Origin: an uncultured Halobacteriovorax sp.
GTDB lineage: Bacteria; Bdellovibrionota; Bacteriovoracia; Bacteriovoracales; Bacteriovoracaceae
Length of the DNA: 64,000 bases
Assembly (NCBI GenBank): GCA_913061265.1
Contig: CAJXVS010000002.1
Span: 310,001-374,000 of the forward strand
Direction of reading: 5' to 3'
The notes under the pieces were generated by a model. It was not told where the DNA came from, made no database searches, and was given only the letters and a program-made list of their open reading frames with translations. The position numbers were made by a program, and so were the translations under genes. This document shows positions 8,709 to 15,598 of the stretch, piece by piece; the stretch's first letter is position 1; every line of letters starts with the position of its first letter.

Positions 8709-9164
8709 CTACCAAGACCCTTTATTTTCCATACTCTTCCAAGGCTCAATGACTTCTAACCTATCACCTCTTTGAAGGAGCTCTATAGAGATATTATCTG
8801 GGGATTTGATAAAGGCCATATAACCATCTCGTGGAGGCCTATTGATCTCAATGCCTTTATCTATTAATTCTTGGCAAGTCTTGTAAATATCATCAACTCT
8901 AAAAGCGAGGTGACCAAAGTTTCTCCCTGAGGTGAGTCTTTCTGGTTCAACATTTTCCGTGGGCCAGTTATAAGTAAGTTCTATGACGGGAGCTTTTTTC
9001 TCTCGGGCGAGTTCGGCATCTTTTTGTGCTGCTAAGAAGATTAAAGAGAACCTTCCATTTTCATAATCATCTCTGCTTATTTGTACGAAGCCTAATTTGT
9101 TAACGAAAAAATCTAATGAAGTCTCAAGATTTTCTACTCTTATCATTGTGTGAAGGTATTCCAT
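8709..9164 (-). CDS. gloA: Glyoxalase I (lactoylglutathione lyase) / VOC superfamily
   Basis: A 151-residue VOC-fold protein with all four metal ligands of glyoxalase I in the expected places: H5 (LHTMIRV), E62 (IELTYNW), H85 (FGHLAFRV) and E128 (SIELLQ). The enzyme isomerises the methylglyoxal-glutathione hemithioacetal to lactoylglutathione. Both halves of the molecule are recognisable and the length is close to the usual 135-180. The ATG has a strong AGGAG at six-base spacing, and it is the first gene of the operon with the UbiB-like kinase, MAPEG and OsmC-YcaO. The specific substrate of VOC proteins can drift, so lactoylglutathione lyase is the likely but not certain assignment. Confidence 0.85.
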   Translation of the reverse strand: MEYLHTMIRVENLETSLDFFVNKLGFVQISRDDYENGRFSLIFLAAQKDAELAREKKAPVIELTYNWPTENVEPERLTSGRNFGHLAFRVDDIYKTCQELIDKGIEINRPPRDGYMAFIKSPDNISIELLQRGDRLEVIEPWKSMENKGSW

Positions 9165-9280
9165 TCATGCTCCTATGGTAGTGGTAGAATGATAGTTGAT
9201 TTCTAAAAAATTGTCTTAATAAAGCCTGAAATGATTACAAGTTTTGCCTATGGCATCACGAAGTATGTTACGACAAGTAG

Positions 9281-9925
9281 GTGAAATCTTATTTGCTCTT
9301 AATAATCTTACTCAATTGTTTTTCTGCCTTCGCAGAGCAGCTTCCCTTTGTAAGTTATCCTTTTGATTCAGAACGAGAAGTCCTTTGTGATCAAGGGACA
9401 AAATCTCCCGAGGGAAATAGTCATACTTATAAGAATACTTTATACGCATTAGACCTTGCCTCAATAAAAGATAGTGACCCTGCTTCAATCTACTCAAGTA
9501 CTTCGGGTATTGTTATCTCTTACTCTGAATGTAGTGAGCATAACTCTTCATGTGGAGCTGGCTTTGGAAATCATTTAAAGATTCTTAGATCAGATGGTCT
9601 TCTTGTGCTTTACGCCCATATGGATTCAATCACTGTTAAGACAGGAGAAGTTGTAAAGGTAGGACAGTTCCTAGGTGTTGAAGGAAACACAGGCCTTACA
9701 GGATCTAACAACCGTCACCTTCACTTTAGTGTGCATAGTAATTGGACTCTCAATGGATTTGATTATTATAAGAAGCACCTTGGGTCACTTCCAAACTCTA
9801 TTCCTTTTAAGATGAATATCTGTCAAAAAGCCTATGGAAACTGCAAAAATAAATCAATGGATATCCGTGAGCTTAAGTGCAAGCGAGTAACTCATAAAGA
9901 GGAAAGAGTAAGTAGATCTCTTTAA
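9281..9925 (+). CDS. Secreted M23-family metallopeptidase (LytM-like)
   Basis: A 214-residue protein with a signal peptide (cleavage near residue 18, AFA) and a LytM/M23 fold. Candidate zinc ligands are H48 and D58 (H...ALDLA), followed by YAHM (H113) and the HLHF motif (H146, H148); a GNTGLTG turn precedes the last motif as in lysostaphin-type enzymes. Such enzymes cut peptide cross-links in peptidoglycan. The start is GTG with a poor Shine-Dalgarno. Five cysteines in the mature part suggest disulfides and a periplasmic or exported location. In a Bdellovibrio-like organism this could act on self or prey wall; the sequence does not decide. Confidence 0.84.
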   Translation: MKSYLLLIILLNCFSAFAEQLPFVSYPFDSEREVLCDQGTKSPEGNSHTYKNTLYALDLASIKDSDPASIYSSTSGIVISYSECSEHNSSCGAGFGNHLKILRSDGLLVLYAHMDSITVKTGEVVKVGQFLGVEGNTGLTGSNNRHLHFSVHSNWTLNGFDYYKKHLGSLPNSIPFKMNICQKAYGNCKNKSMDIRELKCKRVTHKEERVSRSL

Positions 9926-10233
9926 CTTGTGGTTAATAATCTTATACCTAATCTAAACATCTCCCTCAAATCTCGAGTAAATGCACGAAACTTCTACATT
10001 AACAGCGGTTAATGAATTCCCCTTTGCTCTATGCTTTCCTCGTTTCTTTTGAGCCTCTCTGACTTAATTTCTGGTCAAGAAATATCTATTGCTTGCTGAG
10101 TCTCTCCTTAAGCCTCTCGTCATGACGAAGAAATAAGGGGGTGCAAATCGCACCAGGATAGAATTTCTTCAAAAACCATTTGAATAATTAAGAGTTAAGT
10201 TATGAGTGGGTATCAGAATCGAGAGAGGGTTAT
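9926..10233 (+). promoter_or_regulatory. 308-base leader with two palindromes and a short hairpin
   Basis: No gene is visible here. The stretch holds three symmetrical elements upstream of the helix-turn-helix gene. These are CATTAAC-agcg-GTTAATG at 9997-10014 (7-base arms), the perfect 12-base palindrome TCGTCATGACGA at 10117-10128, and a five-pair hairpin GGTGC-aaatc-GCACC at 10140-10154. The first two look like operators for dimeric regulators. The hairpin is too small to be assigned to a riboswitch. A GAGAGAGGG stretch at 10221-10229 serves as ribosome binding site. Confidence 0.45.
10117..10128. promoter_or_regulatory. Perfect 12-base palindrome containing the TTCGTCAT-type half site
   Basis: TCGTCATGACGA is self-complementary. 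Its right half extends to ATGACGAA (10122-10129), the complement of an 8-mer found in several other intergenic regions of the window (4748, 12715, 20893). It lies about 105 bases upstream of the helix-turn-helix gene, a plausible operator position. The binding factor is unknown. Confidence 0.4.
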
Positions 10234-11514
10234 GTGACGACAATGAATAATTTGATTGCTGTTGAATTAAAAAACTACTTAGGTGGAACCCGTCTATCTA
10301 TGGACCAAGTAGCAAAAAAGTGGAGCATCTCCACAGCAATGCTCAGTCAAATAAAAAATGGAAAGAAAAGGGCCGGCATAGACTTAGGTTTAAAGATATT
10401 AAGAGAAAGCGGTGCCGACTTTGAAGAAAGAAAGAACTGGCTAGAGAGCCGGCATAAAGAAGAGAGTAAGGAATACCACCTCCTAAAAGAAGAGACCCAA
10501 AAAAGAAAGTTAGAAACAAACCTACAAAATGATTTTTCTAAGATTTTAGAATCTCAACCAGTCCTCCTTGATATCTTTTTAGATATTGCACTAGCTGAAG
10601 ATGTAGGGATCTCTTGGAATTCTATCTATAAGAACTATGGGGATCATGGTGCTGATCTTGTTATGACTCTCGTTGAGTCTAAGATCGTTCTTAAAAAAGA
10701 AGATAAGTTCTATATTAATAAAGTAAATGCTTATTTCATCAGTGATGAACTAACTTCTTTTGGAATTGTGAAGGCCATTATTGAGCTTCAGCAAAATAGA
10801 AAAAGAAGGAATCAATTCAAAGGTGAATTAAAATATGACGTTACAGACATTTCTAAAGAGGGATACGACGAGTTGATTACTCTTAATAAGGAATATGTCG
10901 GCAAAGTTAGAAAAATATTACAGGAGAAAGAAATGCATCGTTTCGCAGGTGGTTTTAGAGTTGTTTGCCAATCTTTAGTTTCTCTAGCAAAGGGAAGTTT
11001 TTGTTTACTACTCCTTCTTGGCTTCTTGCAAGCAGAGGTCTCTGCTAGTGAATTCAGTGGAAATACTGGAATCGAAAAAGGTGGAATTGGCGGAGGCTCA
11101 TCTGATCGAGTTCTAGGTGGAATTGGTGGCGGCTCTTCGGATTTAATTAAAAGTATTAGAAAACCAAGGGACTTTCATGGAAGGTTTGGCATTAAGTATA
11201 AGTATGAAAGAACCCATCTCTACGTGCCTCATGCTTTTGATAATAAGCAAGTGGCGATTGATTCAATAGTGGATTTGAACAATGACTTTGAAAAAGGAAA
11301 GTTTGATAAGAAGATCATTAGAAAGATAACTGCCATTCGTGATGAAAAGTGCCGAGGTACTGCTTTAGAGAGAATCATGAAGAGCGAGAGTAAAAAAGCA
11401 TCCATCAAACCTATTGGCTTTAGTATCTCGGAGAGCTTTAACGGAAAAGGCGAGCCCCGCTACAGCGTTAAAGCAGACTACTATGTCCCTTGTGAGATTA
11501 AAGAAAAAGATTAG
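10234..11514 (+). CDS. Helix-turn-helix protein fused in frame to a secreted/periplasmic domain
   Basis: A 426-residue protein in two parts. Residues about 5-232 are cytoplasmic in character: an XRE-like helix-turn-helix (MDQVAKKWSISTAMLSQIKNGK region, 23-44), then a winged-helix-like region and a segment similar in layout to TIGR02147 regulators. Residues about 247-271 are strongly hydrophobic and end in a signal-peptidase-like VSA site. Residues 272-426 are exported in character, with two GGIGGGSSD repeats (283-291, 295-303) and two cysteines. Either this is a transmembrane one-component regulator, or the C-terminal part is also made separately from the internal ATG at 10933, which has a perfect ribosome binding site. 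The start is GTG at 10234 or ATG at 10243. A strong terminator follows. Confidence 0.78.
   Translation: MTTMNNLIAVELKNYLGGTRLSMDQVAKKWSISTAMLSQIKNGKKRAGIDLGLKILRESGADFEERKNWLESRHKEESKEYHLLKEETQKRKLETNLQNDFSKILESQPVLLDIFLDIALAEDVGISWNSIYKNYGDHGADLVMTLVESKIVLKKEDKFYINKVNAYFISDELTSFGIVKAIIELQQNRKRRNQFKGELKYDVTDISKEGYDELITLNKEYVGKVRKILQEKEMHRFAGGFRVVCQSLVSLAKGSFCLLLLLGFLQAEVSASEFSGNTGIEKGGIGGGSSDRVLGGIGGGSSDLIKSIRKPRDFHGRFGIKYKYERTHLYVPHAFDNKQVAIDSIVDLNNDFEKGKFDKKIIRKITAIRDEKCRGTALERIMKSESKKASIKPIGFSISESFNGKGEPRYSVKADYYVPCEIKEKD
10922..10935 (+). promoter_or_regulatory. Internal in-frame ribosome binding site and ATG
   Basis: AGGAG (10922-10926) lies six bases before an ATG (10933-10935) in the same frame as the helix-turn-helix gene. 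Translation from this ATG would give a 193-residue protein whose first 38 residues look like a signal peptide: a basic start, a long hydrophobic core, and a VSA cleavage site. This is a better ribosome binding site than that of the full-length gene. It suggests a second, secreted product or a recent fusion of two operon genes. Confidence 0.55.
11080..11143 (+). repeat. Tandem coding repeat, GGIGGGSSD twice
   Basis: Two near-identical units (about 28 bases each, starting at 11080 and 11116) encode GGIGGGSSD followed by short variable residues. Synonymous differences between copies show that the peptide is conserved rather than freshly duplicated DNA. It lies just after the hydrophobic segment and probably forms a flexible linker. 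Confidence 0.7.
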
Positions 11515-11530
11515 GTTTGTTATAGATAAT

Positions 11531-11590
11531 GACCCGGGCTTCGTCCCCCCGGCGAACCTTTTTAAAGGATCGCCCGGGTCTTCTCTTTTT
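11531..11590 (+). terminator. Rho-independent terminator after the helix-turn-helix gene
   Basis: GACCCGGGC (11531-11539) pairs with GCCCGGGTC (11572-11580) and is followed directly by TTCTCTTTTT. The 32-base loop contains a smaller TTCG...CGAA pairing. The tail places it on the plus strand, ending immediately before the convergent chrA stop. Confidence 0.85.
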
Positions 11591-12664
11591 CTAGATGATT
11601 ATAAACTTTGAAAGTACTCCTAGGATTAGACCGAGGCTTACTAATTTTATTGAACTCACCTTTGGAAACTTCCAAACAATGAAAGCGGTGATGATAAAGA
11701 TGAGAATGGCCTTTGGATTAAAAAATGAAATCTTTCCCAAAGGGTAAAGGGCATAGGCCATTAAGCCAATTGCCCCAGCGTTCACGGAGTCTAATAGAAG
11801 CGAAAAGTTCTTTGAGTTTCTCATCTTTGGAATGAGAGGGTTTAAGATTAGGACAAAAATAAAAGAGGGAAGAAAGATTCCAACCGATGCTACGACGGCC
11901 CCCCAAGGACCACTTAAGAGATAACCTATGAAGGTGGAAGTTGAGAGCACAGGTCCTGGGGTAAATTGACCAATGGCCACGGCGTCAGCAATCTGCGCGC
12001 TCGTAAGCCAAGCTCTTTTTTCAACGATCTCATCTTGAAGATAGGCGATTAAGACATAACCACTTCCGAAGAGGACAGAGCCAATCTTTGTGAAGACCCA
12101 AAAAATGGCGGGGAGGGCGATACTGTTTTGTCTAAAATGATCCTTCCCTTTTAAAAGGATAAAACCGAAGGCGGCTCCGATAAAAAGAGCAAAGACTTCA
12201 CCAATTCCAGTAAAACCTAAAAGGCAAACTAAAGCGGCTACAATGATAAGCTCATTTGTTTTGATGGCCTTCTTCCAAAGACCTCTTAATGCCTGGAAGA
12301 TAAGAATAAGAACAACGGGCTTTATTCCAATAAGATAGGCTTCATAATTTGGGATCTGATAGGCCAAGGTATAAAGATAGGCCAAGATTCCTGTAAGCAA
12401 ACAGGCGGGAAAGATAAAAGAGACACCTGCCGTAATAAGGCCTAGGACACCGCCGCGTTGATAACCACAGTGGATGACCATCTCTGTAGAATTAGGTCCT
12501 GGAATAAGAGAAGTGGCCCCTACAAGGTCTAGAAAATGCTCATCGCTCATCCATTTTCTCTCTTGAACCACTTCTTTGTGGATCATAGCGATATGAGCAG
12601 CAGGCCCGCCAAAGGCCACAATTCCTAGTTTAAAGAACAATTTGAAGATTTCCGTAATATTCAT
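11591..12664 (-). CDS. chrA: Chromate transporter (CHR family, two-domain)
   Basis: A 357-residue polytopic protein with two homologous CHR halves. The first has the FGGPAAHIAMIH motif, PGPN and a later GYQRGG. The second repeats the pattern with FGSGYVLIAYL, GQFTPGPV and STFIGYLL. The family exports chromate, probably driven by the proton gradient, although many homologues have unknown anion specificity. The ATG at 12664 is chosen; the frame continues to a TTG six codons upstream, but that codon lacks support. It is divergent from the OhrR gene, and the 108 bases between hold an OhrR-like operator that could affect both. Confidence 0.86.
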   Translation of the reverse strand: MNITEIFKLFFKLGIVAFGGPAAHIAMIHKEVVQERKWMSDEHFLDLVGATSLIPGPNSTEMVIHCGYQRGGVLGLITAGVSFIFPACLLTGILAYLYTLAYQIPNYEAYLIGIKPVVLILIFQALRGLWKKAIKTNELIIVAALVCLLGFTGIGEVFALFIGAAFGFILLKGKDHFRQNSIALPAIFWVFTKIGSVLFGSGYVLIAYLQDEIVEKRAWLTSAQIADAVAIGQFTPGPVLSTSTFIGYLLSGPWGAVVASVGIFLPSFIFVLILNPLIPKMRNSKNFSLLLDSVNAGAIGLMAYALYPLGKISFFNPKAILIFIITAFIVWKFPKVSSIKLVSLGLILGVLSKFIII

Positions 12665-12732
12665 GCCTCTAAAATAAGACAAAAATTAGGCAAGGTAAAT
12701 GAAAGCTTACTTAGTTCGTCATTTAGGTTGCG

Positions 12733-12747
12733 CACAACTTAATTGTG
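12733..12747. promoter_or_regulatory. Candidate OhrR operator
   Basis: CACAACTTAATTGTG is an inverted repeat of CACAA and TTGTG around an AT-rich centre. The ACAA-N5-TTGT symmetry and AT core resemble the known OhrR/OhrA operators (TACAATT/AATTGTA type). It sits 25 bases before the regulator's first possible start and within the shared chrA/ohrR region, a position suited to autorepression. Another motif, TTCGTCAT, lies just upstream at 12715-12722. The assignment rests on similarity and position only. Confidence 0.55.
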
Positions 12748-12772
12748 GTGCTAGTTTCTGGCCCTACGAGGA

Positions 12773-13273
12773 ATGTCCCTCTTTTTTGGTGCTTTTATGA
12801 CGATTGAAGTGAAGATTGAAGACGCCTTATGTTTTAACTTGTACTCCGCCTCTCGGGCCATGACTCAAGTGTATAGGCCTTATCTAACAAAACTAGGACT
12901 TACCTATCCCCAGTTTCTTGTCATGCTTCTACTTTGGGAGAAAACGAGTGAGAAATTGAGCGTCAAAGATCTTGGGAAAAGACTTCATCTAGATTCTGGA
13001 ACTCTGACTCCTTTATTAAAAAGGCTAGAAGGGAATGAACTCTTAGAGCGCGCCCGATCAACAAAAGATGAAAGAGAAGTAAATGTTAAGCTGACAAGAA
13101 AAGGCAAGAGCCTAGAGAAGAAGTGCAGTGATATCCCCATGGAGATGTTTTGTAACTTAAAAGTGAATATGGACGAGTTTGTCGAAGTTCGCGACGGAGT
13201 GGCAAAGATTCTTGAAAACCTAAATGAAAAACTTAGCGAGTTCAAAAAAACTCAATTAAAGGCAATACAATGA
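12773..13273 (+). CDS. ohrR: MarR-family organic-peroxide-sensing regulator, OhrR-like
   Basis: A 166-residue MarR-family protein close to Bacillus OhrR. It has the sensor segment DALCFNLYSASRAMT with the reactive Cys (C20 from this start), LTYPQFLVMLLLWE, and the winged-helix recognition region LDSGTLTPLLKRLE with a following DEREV wing. OhrR represses target genes until its Cys is oxidised by organic hydroperoxide. The start is uncertain. The ATG at 12773 has GAGGA very close, while the in-frame ATG at 12797 gives a length like the family's but has no ribosome binding site. Unusually, no ohr peroxidase gene is adjacent. Instead its stop overlaps a type III polyketide synthase gene by four bases. 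Confidence 0.87.
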   Translation: MSLFFGAFMTIEVKIEDALCFNLYSASRAMTQVYRPYLTKLGLTYPQFLVMLLLWEKTSEKLSVKDLGKRLHLDSGTLTPLLKRLEGNELLERARSTKDEREVNVKLTRKGKSLEKKCSDIPMEMFCNLKVNMDEFVEVRDGVAKILENLNEKLSEFKKTQLKAIQ

Positions 13274-14370
13274 CAACAATAATTTCAGACTTTAAGATTC
13301 ATCAACCTTCTAATGAAGTAGCTCAAGATGAAGTCTCTCATTGGATGGCAAAGGTTCAATCCATTGCCACGGCAGAGACCTTCGACGAAAGGATCATTAA
13401 AAAGTTTGCTGTAAAAGAAGATAGGATCACAAAGAGGTCATTCTTTTGCAGGGACTTTGGAAATCTCGATGTCATGAACAACGAACTCTTTACCATTGAA
13501 AATAACTTCTCTCCTAATCTTCGAGAGAGATCAGAGTTTTATCAGAGAACTGTTGATAAGGTCTTTAACTCTTTCTTTGAAGATAAAGAAGACGCCCCAG
13601 AAGAGATCCTTCATGTCTCCTGCACAGGATATGTTTCTCCTAGTGCCGGTCAAAAGATCATCCCTAAGAATGAATGGTCCGACAAAACAGGAATCACTCA
13701 TCTTTATCATATGGGTTGCTACGCAGCTATGCCGGCTATCAAAGTGGCTAAAGGCATGACTGATAAGAAGCGAGTGGATATTGTTCATACAGAGATCTGC
13801 TCAAATCACTTTAACGTGACGGCACAATCTCCAGAACAAACTGTGGTTCAGACTTTGTTTGCTGATGGCGCTATTAAATACTCAGTTGACCCTAATGCTA
13901 ACGTAGGTACATTTCAGGGAAATGGAATCAATGTGCTTAAGATGAAAGAGAAGATCATCCCTGGCTCTGAAGAGGCCATGACTTGGGGCTTTGGAGAGAA
14001 TAATCTTGAAATGACTCTTCATAGAACTGTTCCAAGAATTATCAAAGAAAACTTAAAGAATTATACAGTCGAGCTTTTCAAAAGTGCCGGGCTTGATTAC
14101 GAAAAAGATAAAGATTCAACTATTTTTGCCATCCACCCTGGTGGACCAAAGATCATTGAACAGATCATGGGCCTTCTTGAACTAACTGATGAGCAAGTCT
14201 CTTATTCAAATGCCGTTTTAAAAGATAGAGGAAATATGTCTTCAGCGACTCTTCCTCATGTTTGGAAAAGGATTATTGAAGATAAGGATGTAGCGAAGGG
14301 AACTAAGATCTTTAGTGTTGCCTTTGGCCCTGGTCTTACTGTGGCAGGTTTTGTTGGAGAAAAAGTATGA
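13270..14370 (+). CDS. Type III polyketide synthase (chalcone/stilbene synthase-like)
   Basis: A 366-residue type III PKS with the full Cys-His-Asn triad: C150 in HMGCYAAMPA, H289 in AIHPGGPK and N322 in GNMSSAT. Length is typical. These enzymes condense malonyl-CoA onto an acyl-CoA starter and cyclise the chain to alkylpyrones or alkylresorcinols. The start overlaps the OhrR stop as ATGA, with AAAGG upstream. The following membrane protein and UbiG-like methyltransferase fit production of a methylated phenolic lipid or pyrone, as in other bacterial PKS-methyltransferase pairs (for example srsA-srsB). Starter chain length and product cannot be read from the sequence. Coupling to OhrR suggests induction by lipid peroxides. 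Confidence 0.93.
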   Translation: MTTIISDFKIHQPSNEVAQDEVSHWMAKVQSIATAETFDERIIKKFAVKEDRITKRSFFCRDFGNLDVMNNELFTIENNFSPNLRERSEFYQRTVDKVFNSFFEDKEDAPEEILHVSCTGYVSPSAGQKIIPKNEWSDKTGITHLYHMGCYAAMPAIKVAKGMTDKKRVDIVHTEICSNHFNVTAQSPEQTVVQTLFADGAIKYSVDPNANVGTFQGNGINVLKMKEKIIPGSEEAMTWGFGENNLEMTLHRTVPRIIKENLKNYTVELFKSAGLDYEKDKDSTIFAIHPGGPKIIEQIMGLLELTDEQVSYSNAVLKDRGNMSSATLPHVWKRIIEDKDVAKGTKIFSVAFGPGLTVAGFVGEKV

Positions 14371-14909
14371 GCCTAGGGTTAATCCTACTCATATTTCCTT
14401 TTATCCTTCAGGCAGGAGCTACTTTCTTTGATGAGTTTTACTTTCATCATAAAAGAGGCCTTCCTTTATGGGAGAGGCTAGGTCATCCGCTTGATACTAT
14501 GACTGTTTTGGCCTGTTTTTCTTTTGTTTTATTTGTAGAGCCAAGTAAAACAAACTTGATCATTTATATTGGTCTGGCCTTATTTTCATGCCTCTTTATT
14601 ACAAAAGATGAATTCATTCATCATGAAGAATCTCCTGCAGCTGAACAATGGCTTCATTCGGTTCTTTTTGTTCTTCATCCAATAACTTTATTATCACTAT
14701 CCCTTTATTGGTTTGAAACACTGACTTCAAACCTCCTTCTGAGCGGAGAGCACGAGCTTTTTCAGAGCTTTATTAAAGGGCAGTTTTTAATCACAATTAT
14801 ATTTCTCACTTATCAAATACTATATTGGAGCATACCGTGGAAAAAGTTCTTTCAGGCAAAACACCAGTCAACAACGACTACTACCACCACCTCGGAGAAG
14901 ATTGGTTAA
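14367..14909 (+). CDS. Membrane protein of the PKS operon, unknown function
   Basis: A 180-residue protein with four to five hydrophobic helices and several conserved-looking charged motifs: FFDEFYFHHKRG near residue 20, LGHPLDTM near 38, and KDEFIHHEE near 74 with a nearby EQWLH. The His/Asp/Glu clusters between helices could bind metal or a polar head group, but I do not recognise the family. The ATG overlaps the PKS stop by four bases with GGAG upstream. Its last 70 or so bases overlap the methyltransferase gene in another frame, which explains the unusual Thr-rich tail. It probably acts on or transports the polyketide product. Confidence 0.75.
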   Translation: MSLGLILLIFPFILQAGATFFDEFYFHHKRGLPLWERLGHPLDTMTVLACFSFVLFVEPSKTNLIIYIGLALFSCLFITKDEFIHHEESPAAEQWLHSVLFVLHPITLLSLSLYWFETLTSNLLLSGEHELFQSFIKGQFLITIIFLTYQILYWSIPWKKFFQAKHQSTTTTTTTSEKIG

Positions 14910-15598
14910 TTGCTAATGATGATCCGATTGCTCTTCTTAGAGCAGAGAGTAAATTAAAGAACCCTTGGGTTCTTGAGACGATAGAAAAAGAATTAGGCGA
15001 AGGATCTAAAAAGGTCTTAGATATAGGTTGCGGCGCTGGCTTTTTAAGTAATGCCATGGCCCTAAGTAAACATGAAGTTAGTGGAATTGATATGTCTGAA
15101 GAGAGCTTAAAGATTGCTCGCAAGTATGACACAACAAAGACGGCAAACTACCTGTACGGCAACGCCTATGAACTACCTTTTGAAGATAATCAATTTGACG
15201 CTGTTTGCGCCATGGATTTCTTAGAGCATGTCGAAGAACCTGAAAGAGTGGTGGCAGAGGCGAGCCGGGTCTTAAAGCCTAATGGAATCTTCTTCTTTCA
15301 TACCTTTAGCAAGAATATCCTCGCTTACTTTGTCATCATTAAGTTAGTTGAATGGTTCTTACCTAAGACGCCAAAACATATGCATATCTTAAGACTCTTC
15401 ATCTCGCCTAAAGAATTAGACAAGATGAATAAGCTAGCAAAACTAAAGACAATTCATATGATGGGGATCAGACCAAACTTTGGAGAGCTTCCTTTTTGGA
15501 AATCACTCTTTAAGCGAGAAGTTCATCCAGAGTTTCGATTTAGCTTTACTAAATCGACGCTTCTCTCCTATATCGGCTATGCCAAAAAAATGGATTAG
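14837..15598 (+). CDS. SAM-dependent methyltransferase, UbiG-like
   Basis: About 253 residues. The SAM-binding motif I VLDIGCGAGFLS is near residue 60, with motif II around GIDMSEESL and the post-motif FDAVCAMDFLEH. The layout and later half resemble UbiG 3-O-methyltransferases of ubiquinone synthesis. GTG at 14837 is chosen because GGAG lies six bases upstream; a TTG four codons earlier is the alternative. Either start lies inside the preceding gene, so translation is coupled. As the last gene of the OhrR-PKS operon it most likely O-methylates the polyketide ring. No other ubiquinone genes are nearby. Its stop interlocks with that of the convergent antiporter gene. Confidence 0.87.
   Translation: MEKVLSGKTPVNNDYYHHLGEDWLIANDDPIALLRAESKLKNPWVLETIEKELGEGSKKVLDIGCGAGFLSNAMALSKHEVSGIDMSEESLKIARKYDTTKTANYLYGNAYELPFEDNQFDAVCAMDFLEHVEEPERVVAEASRVLKPNGIFFFHTFSKNILAYFVIIKLVEWFLPKTPKHMHILRLFISPKELDKMNKLAKLKTIHMMGIRPNFGELPFWKSLFKREVHPEFRFSFTKSTLLSYIGYAKKMD

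Noticed and set aside
10140-10154. GGTGC-aaatc-GCACC hairpin considered as tRNA arm or riboswitch
   Set aside because: The stem is only five pairs with a five-base loop and no other tRNA arms, CCA context or riboswitch consensus (for example c-di-GMP or cobalamin elements) surrounds it.
11414-11611. Plus-strand open frame overlapping the 3' end of the HTH gene and its terminator
   Set aside because: It runs through the rho-independent terminator and has no ribosome binding site or domain, so it is a shadow frame.
12773-13273. Assignment of the MarR protein as a general MarR drug regulator
   Set aside because: The LCF sensor-Cys segment, the LDSGTLTPLLKRLE helix and overall similarity match the OhrR subgroup specifically.
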